Assembly (NCBI GenBank): GCA_015179045.1
Contig: WHUZ01000003.1
Location: 558,001-622,000, forward strand
Direction: 5' to 3'
Origin: Kalaharituber pfeilii
Lineage: Eukaryota > Ascomycota > Pezizomycetes > Pezizales > Pezizaceae
DNA length: 64,000 nt
Shown here: positions 48,897-61,875 of the stretch, in pieces
Position numbering within the stretch: the first letter of the stretch is position 1
How the letters are laid out: every line of letters starts with the position of its first letter
Notes under the pieces: generated by a model
Seen by the model: the letters and a program-made list of their open reading frames with translations, nothing else
Told to the model about the DNA's origin: nothing
Databases searched by the model: none
Program-made: the position numbers and the translations under genes

Positions 48897-49659
48897 TAGG
48901 CGGTAGAAAACTCATCGACACGTATTGCATATGGTCTTATTCTAGGGCTTGGCTTTTCAAGTCTCATGTACTTGTGGTTGGATTACAGAACGGCGCATGG
49001 TCAGATATCTCTTGCTTAGTATTAGACGCTTCACGAGTCTTTTTCATCATTTTCTAGCTGGTCCGTTGAATGCATATGGTTTTGCTTGTTATTGGCCTTT
49101 TGTTATTATTCCTGTTAATTCTGGTATTCCTGCTTTTGCTTGTCTGCTTTGTTTTCACCATAACTATTTCTTAGTGAGTCTCTCTGATGTTGTTTATATG
49201 TATGATTGGTTCTGGATTTTTTTTTTCTTTCTCCGGGGTGCTGCGGTTCATTTGTATCATAGATCTCCCGCCTTCTTGCATTTTCCAGGGAACTGGATTT
49301 ATTTACTGTTAGTCATTGCTAGTCATGTGTCCAGGGGCATTCAAGATATCAATACACATTATCCACTTGAAATTCGGAGGCGCTCATTCACACGTCTTCC
49401 CCTCCGCTAGTGCTCCTTGCCTCGCTGCGAACGCCCAATCTCATAGGCGTGTGCGGACCCTTGGCACGGCTACATGCGGTACGAAGCCTGCTTCGACACT
49501 CTACAGCTCCCCCCACAATTGACTCCGATGGGCATGTTGTCGCTTGCAGTTTAATATCCCCGTGCCCATTTCCACGCTGCCATTCCCATCCCACACTCTG
49601 TAAGAAGTACTTTTCAATCTTTCTTTCATTTGCGCAATTGAGTCGTCCTTAATCGCCCA
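48897..49659. other. Intergenic region between CHD1 and the E2 gene
   Basis: This is the CHD1 3' flank and the promoter of the acyltransferase gene. No coding region is seen. Confidence 0.55.
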
Positions 49660-51236
49660 ATGCACTTCCTTCGAACGAGCTTGCCGAATGTCGTAATGCT
49701 GTCCCAGGCGTCAAGGGTGTCAAGGAAACTCGCCTTGCAGACTCTGGGCCGCCGGAAACTCCATTTTACGCCTGTTTCGTTTGCTGTGAAACCGTTTATT
49801 CTGGCAGATATTGGAGAAGGTCTTTTTATGTTTTCCTCGATGCTTCAAGCTCCTGACCAAGGCTAACGTAGCTTGTAGGAATTCGGGAATGCGAAGTTAT
49901 TCAATGGTTCGTGCAGCCAGGAGCCCGGGTAGAGCAGTTTGACAAGCTATGTGAAGTGCAGTCAGATAAAGCCTCAGTGGAGGTACGTCCTGACCTGGTC
50001 AATGTATGCCGGAAGGCTCAAAATTAATTAATTCTGTAGATAACTTCACGGTTCGACGGGGTCATTAAAAAGCTTTACTACGAAGCCGGAGACATGGCAC
50101 TGGTCGGGAAGGTTTGGCTCAAAGCACCTTCACCCGGCGCAAAGCTGACAAAGTAGCCACTTGTGGACATAGATATAGAAGGAGAGATAGCAGAGGAGGC
50201 TTCTACGCCGGTCACCATCGAGAATACCCCCAAGGCAGAAAATACATCTGGCCTGAAGGCTCCAACGTTACCACAGTCATCACAGTCCACAGGTCCAGCC
50301 CAGGATTTACCGCCAGCGGAGTACGTAAAGCTTGCTACACCGGCTGTCAGGCGGATTTGCAAAGAGCGTGGGGTCGACATCTCTCAAGTTACTGGTACCG
50401 GTAAGGACGGGAGGGTAATGAAAGAGGATGTCATGAATCATGTACAGAGTATGAAAGGAGAGGCTGCAACAGCGCAGCAATTGCAGACGCAGCCTAAGAC
50501 TTCAGCTCCAGCATCTCAGAGCGAGACAGTAGTCCCTCTCACCCACATCCAGAGTCAGATGTTCAAGACCATGGCCAAGAGTCTGTCTATACCCCATTTC
50601 ATGTTCAGCGATGAAGTGCACTTGGATCCATTGACTGCTGTCCGTTCTCGTATCAACTCCGAGCTCGCCCAGAGTTCAGAAGGAGTTCAGAAGCTCTCAT
50701 ACATGCCATTCTTCATTAAAGCCATTTCACTAGCTCTGGCGAAATTCCCTATCCTCAATTCGCGGGTCAATATGGAAAGCGACAAGCCCAGCCTCGTTAT
50801 GCGTTCGCAGCATAATATTGGTGTCGCAATGGATACCCCCATGGGCTTACTAGTCCCAAATATCAAGAATGTTCAAAACCTTAGCATCCTCGAGATTGCC
50901 GCAGAGCTTCAGCGCCTCCGGGAAGCTGGTGCCGCAGGCAAAATCTTCCCGGCCGATCTCAAAGGCGGTACAATTACCATCAGTAACATCGGCAGCATTG
51001 GGGGCCGCGTCGTCGCGCCCGTCATTGTCAATACTGAGGTTGCCATTTTGGGTATTGGCAAGGCGAAGACATCCCCGGCCTTTGGTCGGCAAGGAGAAAT
51101 TGTGCCAAAGACCGATGTTGTCTTTTCTTGGTCAGCGGATCACAGAGTTATCGACGGGGCGACAATGGCGAGAATGGGTACATTGATGAAGAATTATGTG
51201 GAGAACCCGGATCTAATGCTTGCAAGGATGAAGTAA
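49660..51236 (+). CDS. Branched-chain 2-oxoacid dehydrogenase E2 (lipoyl acyltransferase), mitochondrial
   Basis: Core E2 subunit that moves the branched acyl group from lipoate to CoA in valine, leucine and isoleucine breakdown. Four exons join in frame: 49660-49819, 49879-49982, 50040-50111 and 50157-51236, giving 471 residues. The first 40 residues are basic and lack acids (FLRTSLPNVV to GRRKLHF), a matrix targeting signal. The lipoyl domain covers about residues 45-120 with EVQSDKASVEITSRFDG; the lysine of DKAS carries lipoate. The E1/E3-binding domain reads LATPAVRRICKERGVDISQV. The catalytic domain contains PHFMFSDEVHLDPL, NIGVAMDTPMGLLVPNIK, TITISNIGSIGG and ends with the active-site motif DHRVIDGATMARM. 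PHFMFSDEV and the single lipoyl domain favour branched-chain E2 over pyruvate E2. A second ATG at codon 13 could also serve as start. Confidence 0.93.
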
Positions 51237-51870
51237 GGGAAAAACAACTTAATCGGGGATAAGAGTATGGCAGGGGGTTGCTGTTGGGTTGATTTCAAAT
51301 TTGGCGTTGGTAACTTTGGTTAGCTCACAATGTTTTTTTAATTTATTTTTAACGCTATGTACTCTACCTTTTCGTTCGCGGCTCTTATAGCATGTGGGTT
51401 ACATCATTCAGGCCGGACTCAAAGATTTAACTGGCCAATGGTGAATTAAATTGTCCATCTTATTTTACGAGCGATTCGAAAACGCAGAAGAGCAATCTCA
51501 AGCAGAGAGGTCATTTCCTGAATTATCCAAAACACGAACCATACCCGAACAAAAGACGCGATTTCCTACAAAACTATGAAACAAAAATATAAAAATGGGG
51601 ACGAGGGAGAGAATAAGTAGACCACACAGCAAATAAAATAACACACCCAAAGCTATCCAGAACGTACGTGAAGAAAGGAAATAGAAAAGGAAACCAAAAA
51701 ATATAGTAATGAAAATCCCAGAATCAATTTCGTACAAACAATAACACCCGCTCCCAATGAAGAAAAAGCCGGCCGATGCAATGAATACCAGAGAGCAGAG
51801 GGAATTAAGATAGCAAAAGACCAAAAAGCAACATAAATCCGCCCTCCAGGTTACAAACTTGTTACGACTA
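51237..51870. other. Convergent 3' spacer between E2 and gluconokinase
   Basis: About 630 bp, A-rich on the plus strand. A 108-codon minus frame is hydrophobic but has no family match I recognise, so I leave it out. Confidence 0.55.
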
Positions 51871-52562
51871 TCAGTGCTGATTCATAACATCTTCTACACC
51901 TGCTAATACGAGGGATTGCACTTGTGTAAGAGTGCCGCTGACATCAACTGCTATCACATCGGTTTCTGTCTCGTCTGGCTCTTCAAGAGCACTGAATTGG
52001 CTCTTCACCATGTCATCCTTCATGTAGTGATTCTTCCGTTCCCGAACTCGCTTGATTAGGAGGGCTTCGCTCGCTCGGAGGTAGACGAATCGGACGACGA
52101 CATCGTCAGCCTCTTGACCAGCCTTTCGAATAACATCTCGGTATTTTCGCTTGAGAGCTGAGCATGTGACAACACAACCATCGGCACCGTACTCGAGGAC
52201 TTCAACGGCCTTATTCCGTAGGGTTTCTAGCCACCCCCATCGGTCTTCGTCTGTAAGGGGGATACCATTGGACATCTTCCGCACATTCTCCGCACTATGA
52301 TACTGTTTAAAGTTAGTTCGAAGCACAATGTGACATAGGGTGTATAGTAGGAACCTACGTCGTCACCCTCAATGTACTCTAAGCTCAAAGTTTGATGAAG
52401 GTATTTAGCTACCGACGACTTTCCGCATCCAGCAGGCCCAGTGATAATGAAGATATGACGGGTATGTTTGGTCTTGTATGTGGATGGCTGAGGAGTAGCA
52501 AGAGGCTGTGATACATGCCTTAAGGCTGGTGATGAGATGTGGTATTCATTGAGTGTTGCCAT
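51871..52562 (-). CDS. Gluconokinase
   Basis: Phosphorylates gluconate to 6-phosphogluconate, feeding the pentose phosphate pathway. Two minus-strand exons, 52562-52359 and 52302-51871, give 211 residues; the 56-bp intron has GT..AG ends. HIFIITGPAGCGKSSVAKYL (about residues 36-55) is the P-loop. EYIEGDD at the splice junction and YHSAENVRKMSNGIPLTDEDRWGWL match the gluconate-binding and D-R-W segment of the family. CSALKRKYRDVIR and VYLRASEALLIKRVRERKNHYMK follow as expected, the latter with the lid arginines. The N-terminal 30 residues are an extension beyond the compact bacterial form. Confidence 0.92.
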
Positions 52563-53981
52563 TGCGGATGATGTGTGGGTGTATTAAACTGAGAGTTGGT
52601 TTTTGAAGGCAAGCTGTGTGTAAATGAATGCAGCAGCTGTTATTATTTCGAAGCTTAAGTTAGGACGAACGCTCAATAGCAGTAGAGTGGCAGTGATGGG
52701 TATTTGTAGCTGGCTGATGCTGAGCAGAATCCATTTCGCAGGATGGGGAAAGGGCTTCAACTATATAGTCATCTGTGAGCAGCTATCGGGCGCCAGTGGA
52801 GCTGGGGAGAAACAAGAGCCAGAAAGCTAATGTCACGCGGCGGATCCGGAAACCAACAGATGGGGTCGCCTTTAGTTCAGGCTGGAGGAGCCTTTGCGCC
52901 TCCACCCACATTCCATCTAGGCATTGGCGGGCGGTCCACCATCCACCTACCTACTGTACCTCCCTTGCAGGGACAGACAGGGCCACTCCAGGACCAGGCC
53001 CCATCCTGCATCCACCCCTCGAGGGCTTAGGTGCGCCAAGGGCCCGCATCCCGCTTCTGGATCGGATGGGCCAACTGAGACGGAGGGCTGGAGCGAAGTT
53101 TTGAGGTCCAGGCCACGCTAACCCCGCACGCCACTAGGGGGCAGCGCATGAGGCTGCTCAAGGTTTGGGTATCATATTTGTGGAAAGCAATGCAGAGCTC
53201 GAGGCGCTGTGGTGATCTGTATTCCGTCAGCAGCGCTGCTGCCAGTGCATCACGAGACACAATAATGCCGCAGTAGGGTGAGGGGCGCGGAGCACAGCAT
53301 GCAGAGCCAGGGCGTGTGGCAGCAACGACAGCGTCAAAGCAGGACGTCAAAAGGGGGAAGCGTCGACAAAAAAGGTCGGGGGGTGGGTAATGAGGGGGGG
53401 TGGGTAATGAGCGTGGGGGGACGCGATGCGATGGGGCCGCTGGCAACTGGCCGGCTGGGGCAGGCCGGGGCAGCAGCAATTGCTCACCTCGCGCGCCGAC
53501 ACAGCGCGGGCTGAGAGGTGCCGTAGGAGGCTGTACGGGCAGCTTATTGGGTCATGTACCTGCGCTGGGTGCTGATGGCCAATTCGTCAGCTTTCTGCTT
53601 CGTTTGCCCATCAGGCCGCAGCTACACTTGTTTGGGCGCCGTTCTTGTGATATGCCTCCGCTCACATCTCGCCGCTCGCTGCTCGTACGCAGTCGCCACG
53701 CGCTGCTACATACTTACGCCTGAACATGCGCCGCTGCATTGCCCACCGCACAGCTTGCCACAGAATGTGCGACTTACAGCGAAGAAACGTGAGGCAACAG
53801 GGACAGAGAGGGCTCTGATCTGGAAATGACGAGAGACTTGGGGGGTGGGCGTCAAAGGGTCAAAAGGGTGCCCCCAATCTAGCCCGCCGCCAGCGTCACC
53901 GAAGAGCTCGCATGAATTTGGGGGTGGCCGCCCGTGGTGGGTGGATGCACCCGCCAGGTCGGCTGTTTCCTTTTTCTTTTT

Positions 53982-54017
<36 letters not shown>

Positions 54018-55820
54018 CTTTCTTTTAATTTTCCCCCTCAGGTCACCCACGCTGATGGTGTTTCCAGTACTGGTTGGCCCCAGATCACCGACAACACCCC
54101 TTGTTTCCGCCGGCCCAAAAGGGTGAAGGCTGACGGGGAACTCCTGCGCTTCCTGGTTCTGACGGGCGCCATCAATAAAACGCACCTGGAGTATGCTAGC
54201 GATGCAAAAGCGTGCTGGGATGTGGGGGTTACTCGACCCCACCAAACATCCATGCCAGACCCGGGCAAGAGGCAAGGGCTGCTGTGTGGGGTGTGTTCAA
54301 CGTCGCACAGCACAATCAAAACGTCGCCATTTGCAATGCCTTCGGCGTGCGAGCACATACGTGCTGCTCGATGTTGCTCATGTCCCGGACTGTTAACAAG
54401 AAAAGTAATAGCATTCCAAACGCAGCGTAGGCCTCTTGCTTGCATGCGCAGCACTGCCATACATATGCAGCATGGCCCCCCAAGTGACCGCCGTCCGTGT
54501 AGAGGGCGGTGGCTTCGGCCAGCCAAACGGGGCGTGCCGATTCACTGGTAGAAAACAAACAAAGCGGCTGTAACGCCCACTCCCATGCCCAGAGCCCCCC
54601 CAAGCCCCCCAGGTCGACGGCAGTCTACTAGCAGTCTGATTGGCGACAGCCGTCCTATACGCAATCTCGCAGAAATCCTGGTACTAGGACTTATTAGCTC
54701 TAGCAGCTTCGCCCTCCAACGGCCAAACAACCCGGCCCTCTGGTCGTCCCTTCTCCTCGTATCCAGCTCACGGCCGACACTCGGCTGCAGCGCTGCGAGC
54801 GAACCCCACCGGGCCTCCCCAGCAGGGTGCTTCAGTCGCCCTCAAAGCTGGGGTACAGCAAGCCCATCAGTCTAATGCATCTCCCTTGCCTGTACACCAC
54901 GGGGGCATAGCCCTCATGTGCATGGTGTTGCTGTATTATCCACGTACAGTATTGAGCAGCTCTGGATTGGATGATCAGGATGGTTCGCTTGTGCGAGGCT
55001 GCTCGAGTACAGAGTACCTCCTAAGGATTTAGAACTAGAAGTCACTCTAATTAGAACAACGCACAGCAAGGAATCGGCAATGCATCAATGTGCGAAAAGG
55101 AATAGCGGACTCTTGGGTCCACCCATCACAATTCAAATGTGGAGTGCATGCCAACAGAACGAAAGTTGGCTCTGAAGTATGATAGAGTACATACGGAGAT
55201 GTACAGTGTGTGAGCATCAATCTACGCACATGTGTCCCCCCAATAGCCTCTGAAAATCGGAACCTTTATCCACAGCTCCGCGGAGCAGAGTTTTGCGAGG
55301 GTTCTAGCAACTGACGTCAGAAACCGCCTAGGGCGAGTGGGGGTGGATCGACTGCTTGTGCATCAGCATTGCCCAGTTTCCTTCGCAAAGCCTTGCCGCC
55401 GAACTTGGAGCTTGGGCCCTTGGGAGCCAGGCCGGGCCATTGGGAGTCTCGTGCTTGCGCAGGGGGCTGCGCTAGGGCGGGGGGCGGCTGCCCTGGCTGG
55501 GACGCAGCGTGCGCAGGCGCGGCGTACGCATGGGAACTGGGGCGCAGCGGGACCGCGTCTACACTTGCGCACGGCACCGCACAGCACTGGGCTGGCAGGG
55601 CAGGTGCGGGCCCAGGCAGAAGGGCGAAGCTGCAACGCCAGAGCCAATTGCCCAAGCCCGCAAGAGTGCCTGAACCTCCTCCGCCAACACGCCCCGTGAG
55701 CGCACACAGCTGAGCGCCGAACAAGCACAAAGCCCCCTCCCGCTGCCTCTGCCATCCCTCCAACCCCACATCACACCCCCCTCCCTCCAACCTTTCCAAA
55801 CTTTGCCTACGCTATCCGAC
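52563..55820. other. GC-rich intergenic region, no gene confirmed
   Basis: 3.3 kb between gluconokinase and VPS26. GC-rich DNA opens many frames (up to 205 codons), several crossing the poly(T) tract at 53984-54017, but none has domain-like sequence or a credible exon structure. The last 100 bp before 55821 is C/T-rich and is the likely VPS26 leader. Confidence 0.5.
53984..54017. repeat. Poly(T) tract, about 34 T
   Basis: A long uninterrupted T run preceded by TTTTTC units. It could be the tail of a minus-strand retroposon or a simple expansion; I see no flanking target duplication. Confidence 0.85.
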
Positions 55821-57554
55821 ATGTCGTACTTTTTCTCAACACCCCTGGATATCGACATCCGCCTGGAGGACTCGGACGATGACAGGAAGATGATCGATGT
55901 CAAGCTCGACAAGAACAGGCGGGAGAAGGTCCCTCTGTACATGGATGGAGAGTCCGTAAAAGGATCTGTGACGATTCGGCCGAAGGATGGCAAAAGGCTG
56001 GAACACACGGGCATCAAAGTGCAGTTTATTGGAACCATAGGTTGGCGGTGGTCCCTGCTATGACCTCATATCACAGCAGCTGACACTGTCGAATCCCACC
56101 TGCCCCACAGAGATGTTCTTCGATCGTGGAAACCACTACGAGTTCCTCTCTCTAGGCCAAGAATTAGCAGCTCCGGGAGATCTGCAACACCCGCAAACGT
56201 TCGATTTTGAATTCAAGAACGTCGAGAAGCAGTACGAGTCCTATAATGGAATTAATGTTAAGCTGCGATACTTTGTGCGGGTTACAGTGTCCCGCCGCAT
56301 GGCGGATGTGGTCAGGGAAAAGGACATTTGGGTCTACTCTTATCGCATCCCACCAGAGACAAATAGCTCCATCAAAATGGATGTCGGTATAGAAGATTGC
56401 TTGCATATTGAGTTTGAGTATTCAAAATCGAAATATCACTTGAAAGACGTCATAGTTGGGCGAATTTACTTCCTTCTAGTCCGGCTTAAAATTAAACACA
56501 TGGAGCTGTCAATTATTCGACGAGAGACCACAGGGACAGCACCAAATCAATACAACGAGAGTGAAACTTTAGTGCGGTTTGAGGTACGTCCAATTTATCT
56601 GAGTTTTTTTTTTTTGCTCCGTCGATACCTATCATAGCTTATACTAATAGACGTTTCCCAATCTGTAGATCATGGATGGCTCCCCATCAAGAGGTATGTA
56701 GGACTGTGTCGGGTACTCTTCATTTACTCGTTTGCCTACACACTGGTGCATGACAATCCGCTGCACACTTTGTTTTGGGCTCGCAAAACTTCGGCTGAGA
56801 ATTACCTGTCACACAGGTGAAACAATTCCGATCCGGTTGTTTCTCGGCGGATTCGATCTGACCCCCACGTTCCGTGATGTCAATAAAAAGTACTCAACTC
56901 GATATTATTTGAGCCTTGTCTTGATTGACGAAGGTCTGTTGTTTTCTTGGTTCTTCATCCTCTCTACCTGGGATAGAGATCCCCGGTCCTTTTTTTACTT
57001 CTTCATTTTCCCTCTCACTTTTTTATGACACTCTTCGCTACTTTTTGCAAGTTTTGAAACTGCTGCATCTGGCCATGATCTCAGATTGGCTTTCCCGCTG
57101 CTGTTTTCCGAGATTTTACCCTTACCCCTTCCTCTTCCCGCAGAAACAAATGGTGATAGTCATGCATGAAAAAGAACCTGACCCCCCACGCCACCCGTCC
57201 ATCATGCACTTAAAATGTGTGTGGGGGGTTGCAAGGGCTTCTTTGTGATCACTTACCTTCCACCGGATATAGCTGCGTTTAACATTTTTTCCCCCTGGTT
57301 TGATCTCGTTATACTTTATTACTCGATTTGTGTCACAAATTATTTACTTTTGGTGAGGAAGCGAAGCACTTGCTGGCTTTCTGCTTTCAAGCTACCACTT
57401 ACTTAATATGGCAATCGTCAAGAGCAAGGCTTCTTCCTTTCCCAATTCAAGTAATATTTGAGGCTAATTAACTAACACGTCCACCTGTTGCGGTATAGAT
57501 GCGAGACGGTATTTCAAACAGTCTGAGATAGTGCTGTATCGCCAGGCCCCATAG
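55821..57554 (+). CDS. Retromer subunit Vps26
   Basis: Arrestin-fold subunit of retromer, which returns cargo receptors from endosomes to the Golgi or plasma membrane. Five exons join in frame: 55821-56040, 56111-56583, 56671-56695 (25 nt), 56817-56933 and 57499-57554, giving 296 residues. The N-terminal arrestin lobe has FFSTPLDIDIRLEDSDD, VPLYMDGESVKGSV and HTGIKVQFIGTIEMFFDRGN. The centre has FEFKNVEKQYESYNGINVKL and VSRRMADVVREKDIWVYSY. The C-terminal lobe has DCLHIEFEYSKSKYHLKDVI, KHMELSIIRRETTG, then GETIPIRLFLGGFDLTPTFRDVN and ARRYFKQSEIVLYRQAP. The last intron is 565 bp, far longer than the others in this window. The protein ends just after the last arrestin strand, without the variable tail some fungi have. 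Confidence 0.94.
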
Positions 57555-58218
57555 GTTGGGGAGCCTGTGCACGGTTTGCTGCGGTAGCGGCTGCTGCAGA
57601 GGAAGCGGTGGAGTAGCAATTGAAAATGGTAGAGGGGAGGAATAGGGCAGCAGGAGGTTGAACGTGTGTATTGGGTCTTTCGTGGGGGTATATGATGCGA
57701 AGGTCCGGTTTTGCACGGAAAAAAGCTTACCTACTACGTTTTGTCTAATGAATTTATTTGAGAATTGTGTTGCGTTGGGATGAGTGGCCAACGGTGCCGC
57801 CACTGCCGCCGCCGCCTTCATTCTGCAACACATACATGGGAATACCACCTGCACTATTCATTCAATGTAACTACTGCTACTGTACAGAACTGTTTATTGA
57901 TATTGCCTAATGTCATGTCATGTCATGTCTGTCTGTATTCTAGGATACGTTGCTCTGTTTATTGCCTCGAGGGCGATCTGTAATGCATGAATTACAAATC
58001 ACAGGGTTGGGGAGAGTGCTGTGGGGGTCAATTTGAGGTGGGGATAAGGGGAGAAAGGAAAGAAAGCTGCAGCTACTTGTTTTGCTGTACAGAGATGCCA
58101 ATTTGAATGAAACTTAGACGACTGGGGCCACTTTCGTGTTGGCGAGATATTCTTCTTTCAATTTCCTGACTGCTGAAGACTTCTATTTTTCTTTCTTTTT
58201 TTTTTTTCCCCTTTTTTC

Positions 58219-58249
<31 letters not shown>

Positions 58250-60770
58250 GCCAATGATTTCCCATCTTCTGAGTATGAGACTAACTAACTCTTCAGTGTT
58301 GAATCATGCGCGTCATGCTAACGTCCTGAGGTACAAACGTTGGGTACAGTACACTGTCCAGTACAGACAGCTTACATGGGCATGACATTACAACTTACTC
58401 CATAGACCTTGCTTCGTTAATTATATGCCTTATTTGCCTTCCACGCGACTGGCAGAGGACTACGTACTATACTCTAGTTCACATCTACCGCACGAGTACG
58501 TATCAACCTCCCATACATTTTCCCGTTACCTAGTAGCTTGCTTCTCAACTTAGAAGGTTGGTACCCCGCGTACAATTGTTACAAACATACACCCAGTATG
58601 TGCGCTCAAAATAGATTAAAGCAAGAATTTGTTTACTCTTACCCGCGCGGGAGAACTTCCTCATAGGATTATCAGTAATAAACTTAGAACATCATACTAT
58701 TCCAGACAAGCACATTCGTGCATTGTCTGTATCTTTCCTCTCCCACATCACAAGTCACAACGTCTGAGCAGGCAAGCAGGTCAAGGGCTGGTGGGGGTTT
58801 GCAAAAGAGTGACATGGAATTTGTTTTGGCACACGCTCTTTGCGCCCGCTTCGCTTCGTTTTCCCTCAGACAGACGCTCTGCCTCTCCACGCTGCAGTGC
58901 GCTCGCACTGCACACACACATACGCAAGCCTCCCACGCGGCTGACGCCCAAAAGAATACTTTGCAGCGCGAATGGTTGATAGCGAAGGGGTTACTCTAGA
59001 CCGCAAGAAAAAGAAAGGAAAAGAAAAGAAAGCAGCGGAATCGCGAAAGGACGGGCCGGGTAGGTATGGGGTTTGGGCTAGAGTACTAGTACATCCAGGT
59101 AGCTTTGGTGCGATTTTTGAAGATGTACTCGAGTTTGTACTGTACGCACTGCGGTACTGCGGAGATGCATGTACAGTAACATGTATGCACTGCGCATGTA
59201 GGGTTCAATACGAGAGTCGTAAAAAGAGGAATTGAGCACAGAGAAAAAGAAAATATGTATATTACTTTTATGTATTCGAAGAAAAAAGTCAAAAAAGCTG
59301 ACCCTTGAGAGGATGATAATGGATGCATTGGCTGACCATAGCCTCAACCACCAGTTGCACGCTTCCCGGTTGGGGCATCGATCTGGCTCCCTAAATCAGT
59401 CCCTGTTCTCGTATCCAGATCAGTCCCAAGCCCTGTGCAATCCCAACCATGGCTGTGAATTGAAGTGCCAGAGTGAGGCCGAGTGCACGGAACAAGGTGA
59501 CGGGTTAGTATTCGCGGTCCACTCATCAAAGAGCAGCTGATTACATATAAATTTATAATGATAATTTGTTCAACTCTTGCCGGGCGACTGAATGACTGAA
59601 AGCGGCGCTGAGCGAGATTTACGGCAGTTTCATCCTCCCATGTGACTAAGTACTCGGTATCAAGGGTAAGTCTTCAGAAGCGCGAAAAGTTGCATACAAT
59701 GTGGCAGGGGTAGTTGCTAGGATAGAGTCCACTTGTTATGTAATACTTGGTTCTCTACAGGCATTTCCTTCACGCGACACGCTAACGGAGTAATGTGTTT
59801 GTTTTCAACCAACCACTCCATTTCCCGGTCACAGCCTCGGATCACCCGTTGAAGCCTCATACAACAGCAAAATGAAATTCCGAGCGCGGCATGCAAAGAT
59901 TTCGGTCATGAAATGCACAATCGAGAAACTACTTGCATTGAGCGCATCTGAGTTAATACCCTGCATGATGAATGTACAAATGAAGTTGAAAAGCTTCAAC
60001 AGTGGGATACAATGATAAAAGAAAGAGTCCTGTCATTAGTTGGAAGTTTGCCAGATTGGCTGTGGTGTTATGGTAGTCAAATGGAAATATGCAACACTTT
60101 ATTAACTTGTATGCAGAGAAAATATATGTGCGTCGTATTTTTGTGTGTAAATCCCGTACAAAAGTTCTGAAGACTTTTCGAACAAAAAGTCGTACGGAGT
60201 ACCTACTTCACTTTTAACCCCCTGTCGAGTGGCGTACATTTATGCGTGCATAGTGCTTCCCCTACCCCCGAGTACAGTAACTTACCTGCCAGTCCAGCTC
60301 ACAAACCAGCAAAGAGCAGCGCATACATATTTCTGTAGGCTACGGCCTGCAACAACTCGTATTCTATTCTATCCTCTCCGCAGCCTTCAGACCCCTCATA
60401 CAAAATCACATAAAAACTCATTGGTACCCGTTCACATTTGCTAAGACAGCCTATCCAAAATGACAGCGCCGAAGCTGGTCAACTGATATGTTTTACCTTG
60501 AAATATCCGCACCTATGGATGCCTGCCAGACTGGTGTGTCGATCCTTATGAGGACGCCTCAGGATTATCAGTGGACTATCTCTATAGCTACATCTATGTG
60601 GTTGTCATTGCCAGATACTGTTCCTGCAACTATTACGTCCTGTGATGGATTGAACTTGGACTTACACCCGCCTTGGCATATATGCAATTATGCAGACTTG
60701 AGCACGGTCTATATGGAGGGATGGGATACGACATGATGTCAAACAGTGGAGTTCGTTAGTCGACGCGGTA
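57555..60770. other. Intergenic DNA with microsatellites, no gene confirmed
   Basis: It contains a short TGTCA repeat near 57905-57928 and a TTTTC repeat at about 58195-58250. Several GTACTCGAG and CAGTAC motifs occur at 58330-58500 and 59085-59170. Open frames are short and lack domains. Confidence 0.5.
58195..58250. repeat. TTTTC microsatellite
   Basis: T-rich tract with at least five consecutive TCTTT/TTTTC units followed by a run of T. Confidence 0.85.
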
Positions 60771-61054
60771 CTAGACAGAAAAATAAGTATTTGGACAGGG
60801 GATAGATGCATATTATGCGCTGTGCGGTATTCGGCATATTTTGGTATGCTTGGCGGTAAAACAGGCCCAAATTCATTATGTCAGCTGTCCAAATACTTTC
60901 TTACATAATGAATTTGGACACCCTATCACGAAATTTGGACTGTCTTATGGCTATCACCAGCCAAGCATACGAAAATATGCTAGTTTCTGCCAAATACTGC
61001 ATGGGGCATAAATATGCATTTATCCCCTGTCCAAATACTTATTTTTCTGTCTAG
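60771..61054. mobile_element. CTAGACAG MITE, copy 2
   Basis: A 284-bp copy of the element at 30831-31123, again starting CTAGACAGAAAAATAAGTAT and ending in its inverse, flanked by TA (60769-60770 and 61055-61056). The middle (AATTCATTATGTCAGCTG) is the inverse of the matching part of copy 1, so the two copies sit in opposite orientation. The left terminal repeat has a short deletion relative to the right. Confidence 0.88.
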
Positions 61055-61875
61055 TATGAAGCGCGAAGATGAAGGTCGCGAAATCCGATTCCTTGGGAAG
61101 GCTGCTGAGGATAAACTTACTGTCAAGTTAGATCAGATGGAGGATCAGTTTATTTCATTGGATGGAGTTAATGGACTTTTTCTGGTCCTAAATTTCGAAG
61201 CTGGTTCTTAAAAGCATCAAATTGAGTGGCCGTAATGCGCTCCACTCAATGCGGAAGTTGCCCTTGATGGTATTTACTAGTAAATTCATCATTCATCCTT
61301 TCAGAATCGCTCCTTATGTTCACTGCTTATGTTCATGCCAATTGTCTATCTTTTTTCTCTGTTATATCTTTCTTGCTTGGATGTTCATCCATGTATGTGT
61401 GTGCCGCGTATTTCGTATGTATGGGAATTTCTAACAAGCATGCCTCTCTAAATTCCGGCAGCGGTACTCAACCTTGCGGTCACACAGCTTGCCGCCTCGA
61501 AAGAAGGGTTGTTACCGACGTATGCGCCGAGAGATTGAGGCGGTGGTGGACTTTACTCATTTGGGTTGTGCAAAAGGCTGGGAAGTGGCCGAGGGCCTAT
61601 GATGTAATACAGTGACCCGTAAAATGTCTTGGAGATTAGGCAGTATTGCGATAAGTGTGTCCCGCAATACTAGTATAAGAAGTGAGTTTGTTTAGTCTGG
61701 TTGGCACCACCCCCGACCGGAGGGAGGGTCTGGTCCAAAAGTTTCTCTTTTAGTATCGAAGGTTCTTTAGTAGCGCCAGTTTGGCAACAACCCATGTATT
61801 TACCTCATAAATGTACTTGAACGACAGTAGAAGTATAGCAACAACAGTATAATTACAGCGATTCACAACTGCAAA
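61055..61875. other. Intergenic DNA with a MITE-like half
   Basis: At 61612-61650 CAGTGACCCGTAAAATGTCT followed by TGGAGATTAGGC closely matches one arm of the hairpin MITE at 5132-5217; next to it AGTATTGCG and CGCAATACT form a small inverted repeat. GCGCCAGTTTGGCAAC near 61776 recurs in the helicase pseudogene intron near 63307. No gene is supported. Confidence 0.5.

Noticed and set aside
52775..53723. Several 90-150 codon frames in GC-rich DNA
   Set aside because: All strands and frames are open at once, as expected from high GC; compositions are Arg/Gly/Pro/Ala-rich without motifs.
53706..54551. Opposing frames of 189 and 205 codons across 53.7-54.6 kb
   Set aside because: Both depend on the poly(T)/poly(A) tract and have no domain-like content.
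57100..57180. Possible additional VPS26 exon after CCCGCAG near 57141
   Set aside because: Vps26 proteins go straight from LVLIDE to DARRYF; the candidate exon would break that conserved join.
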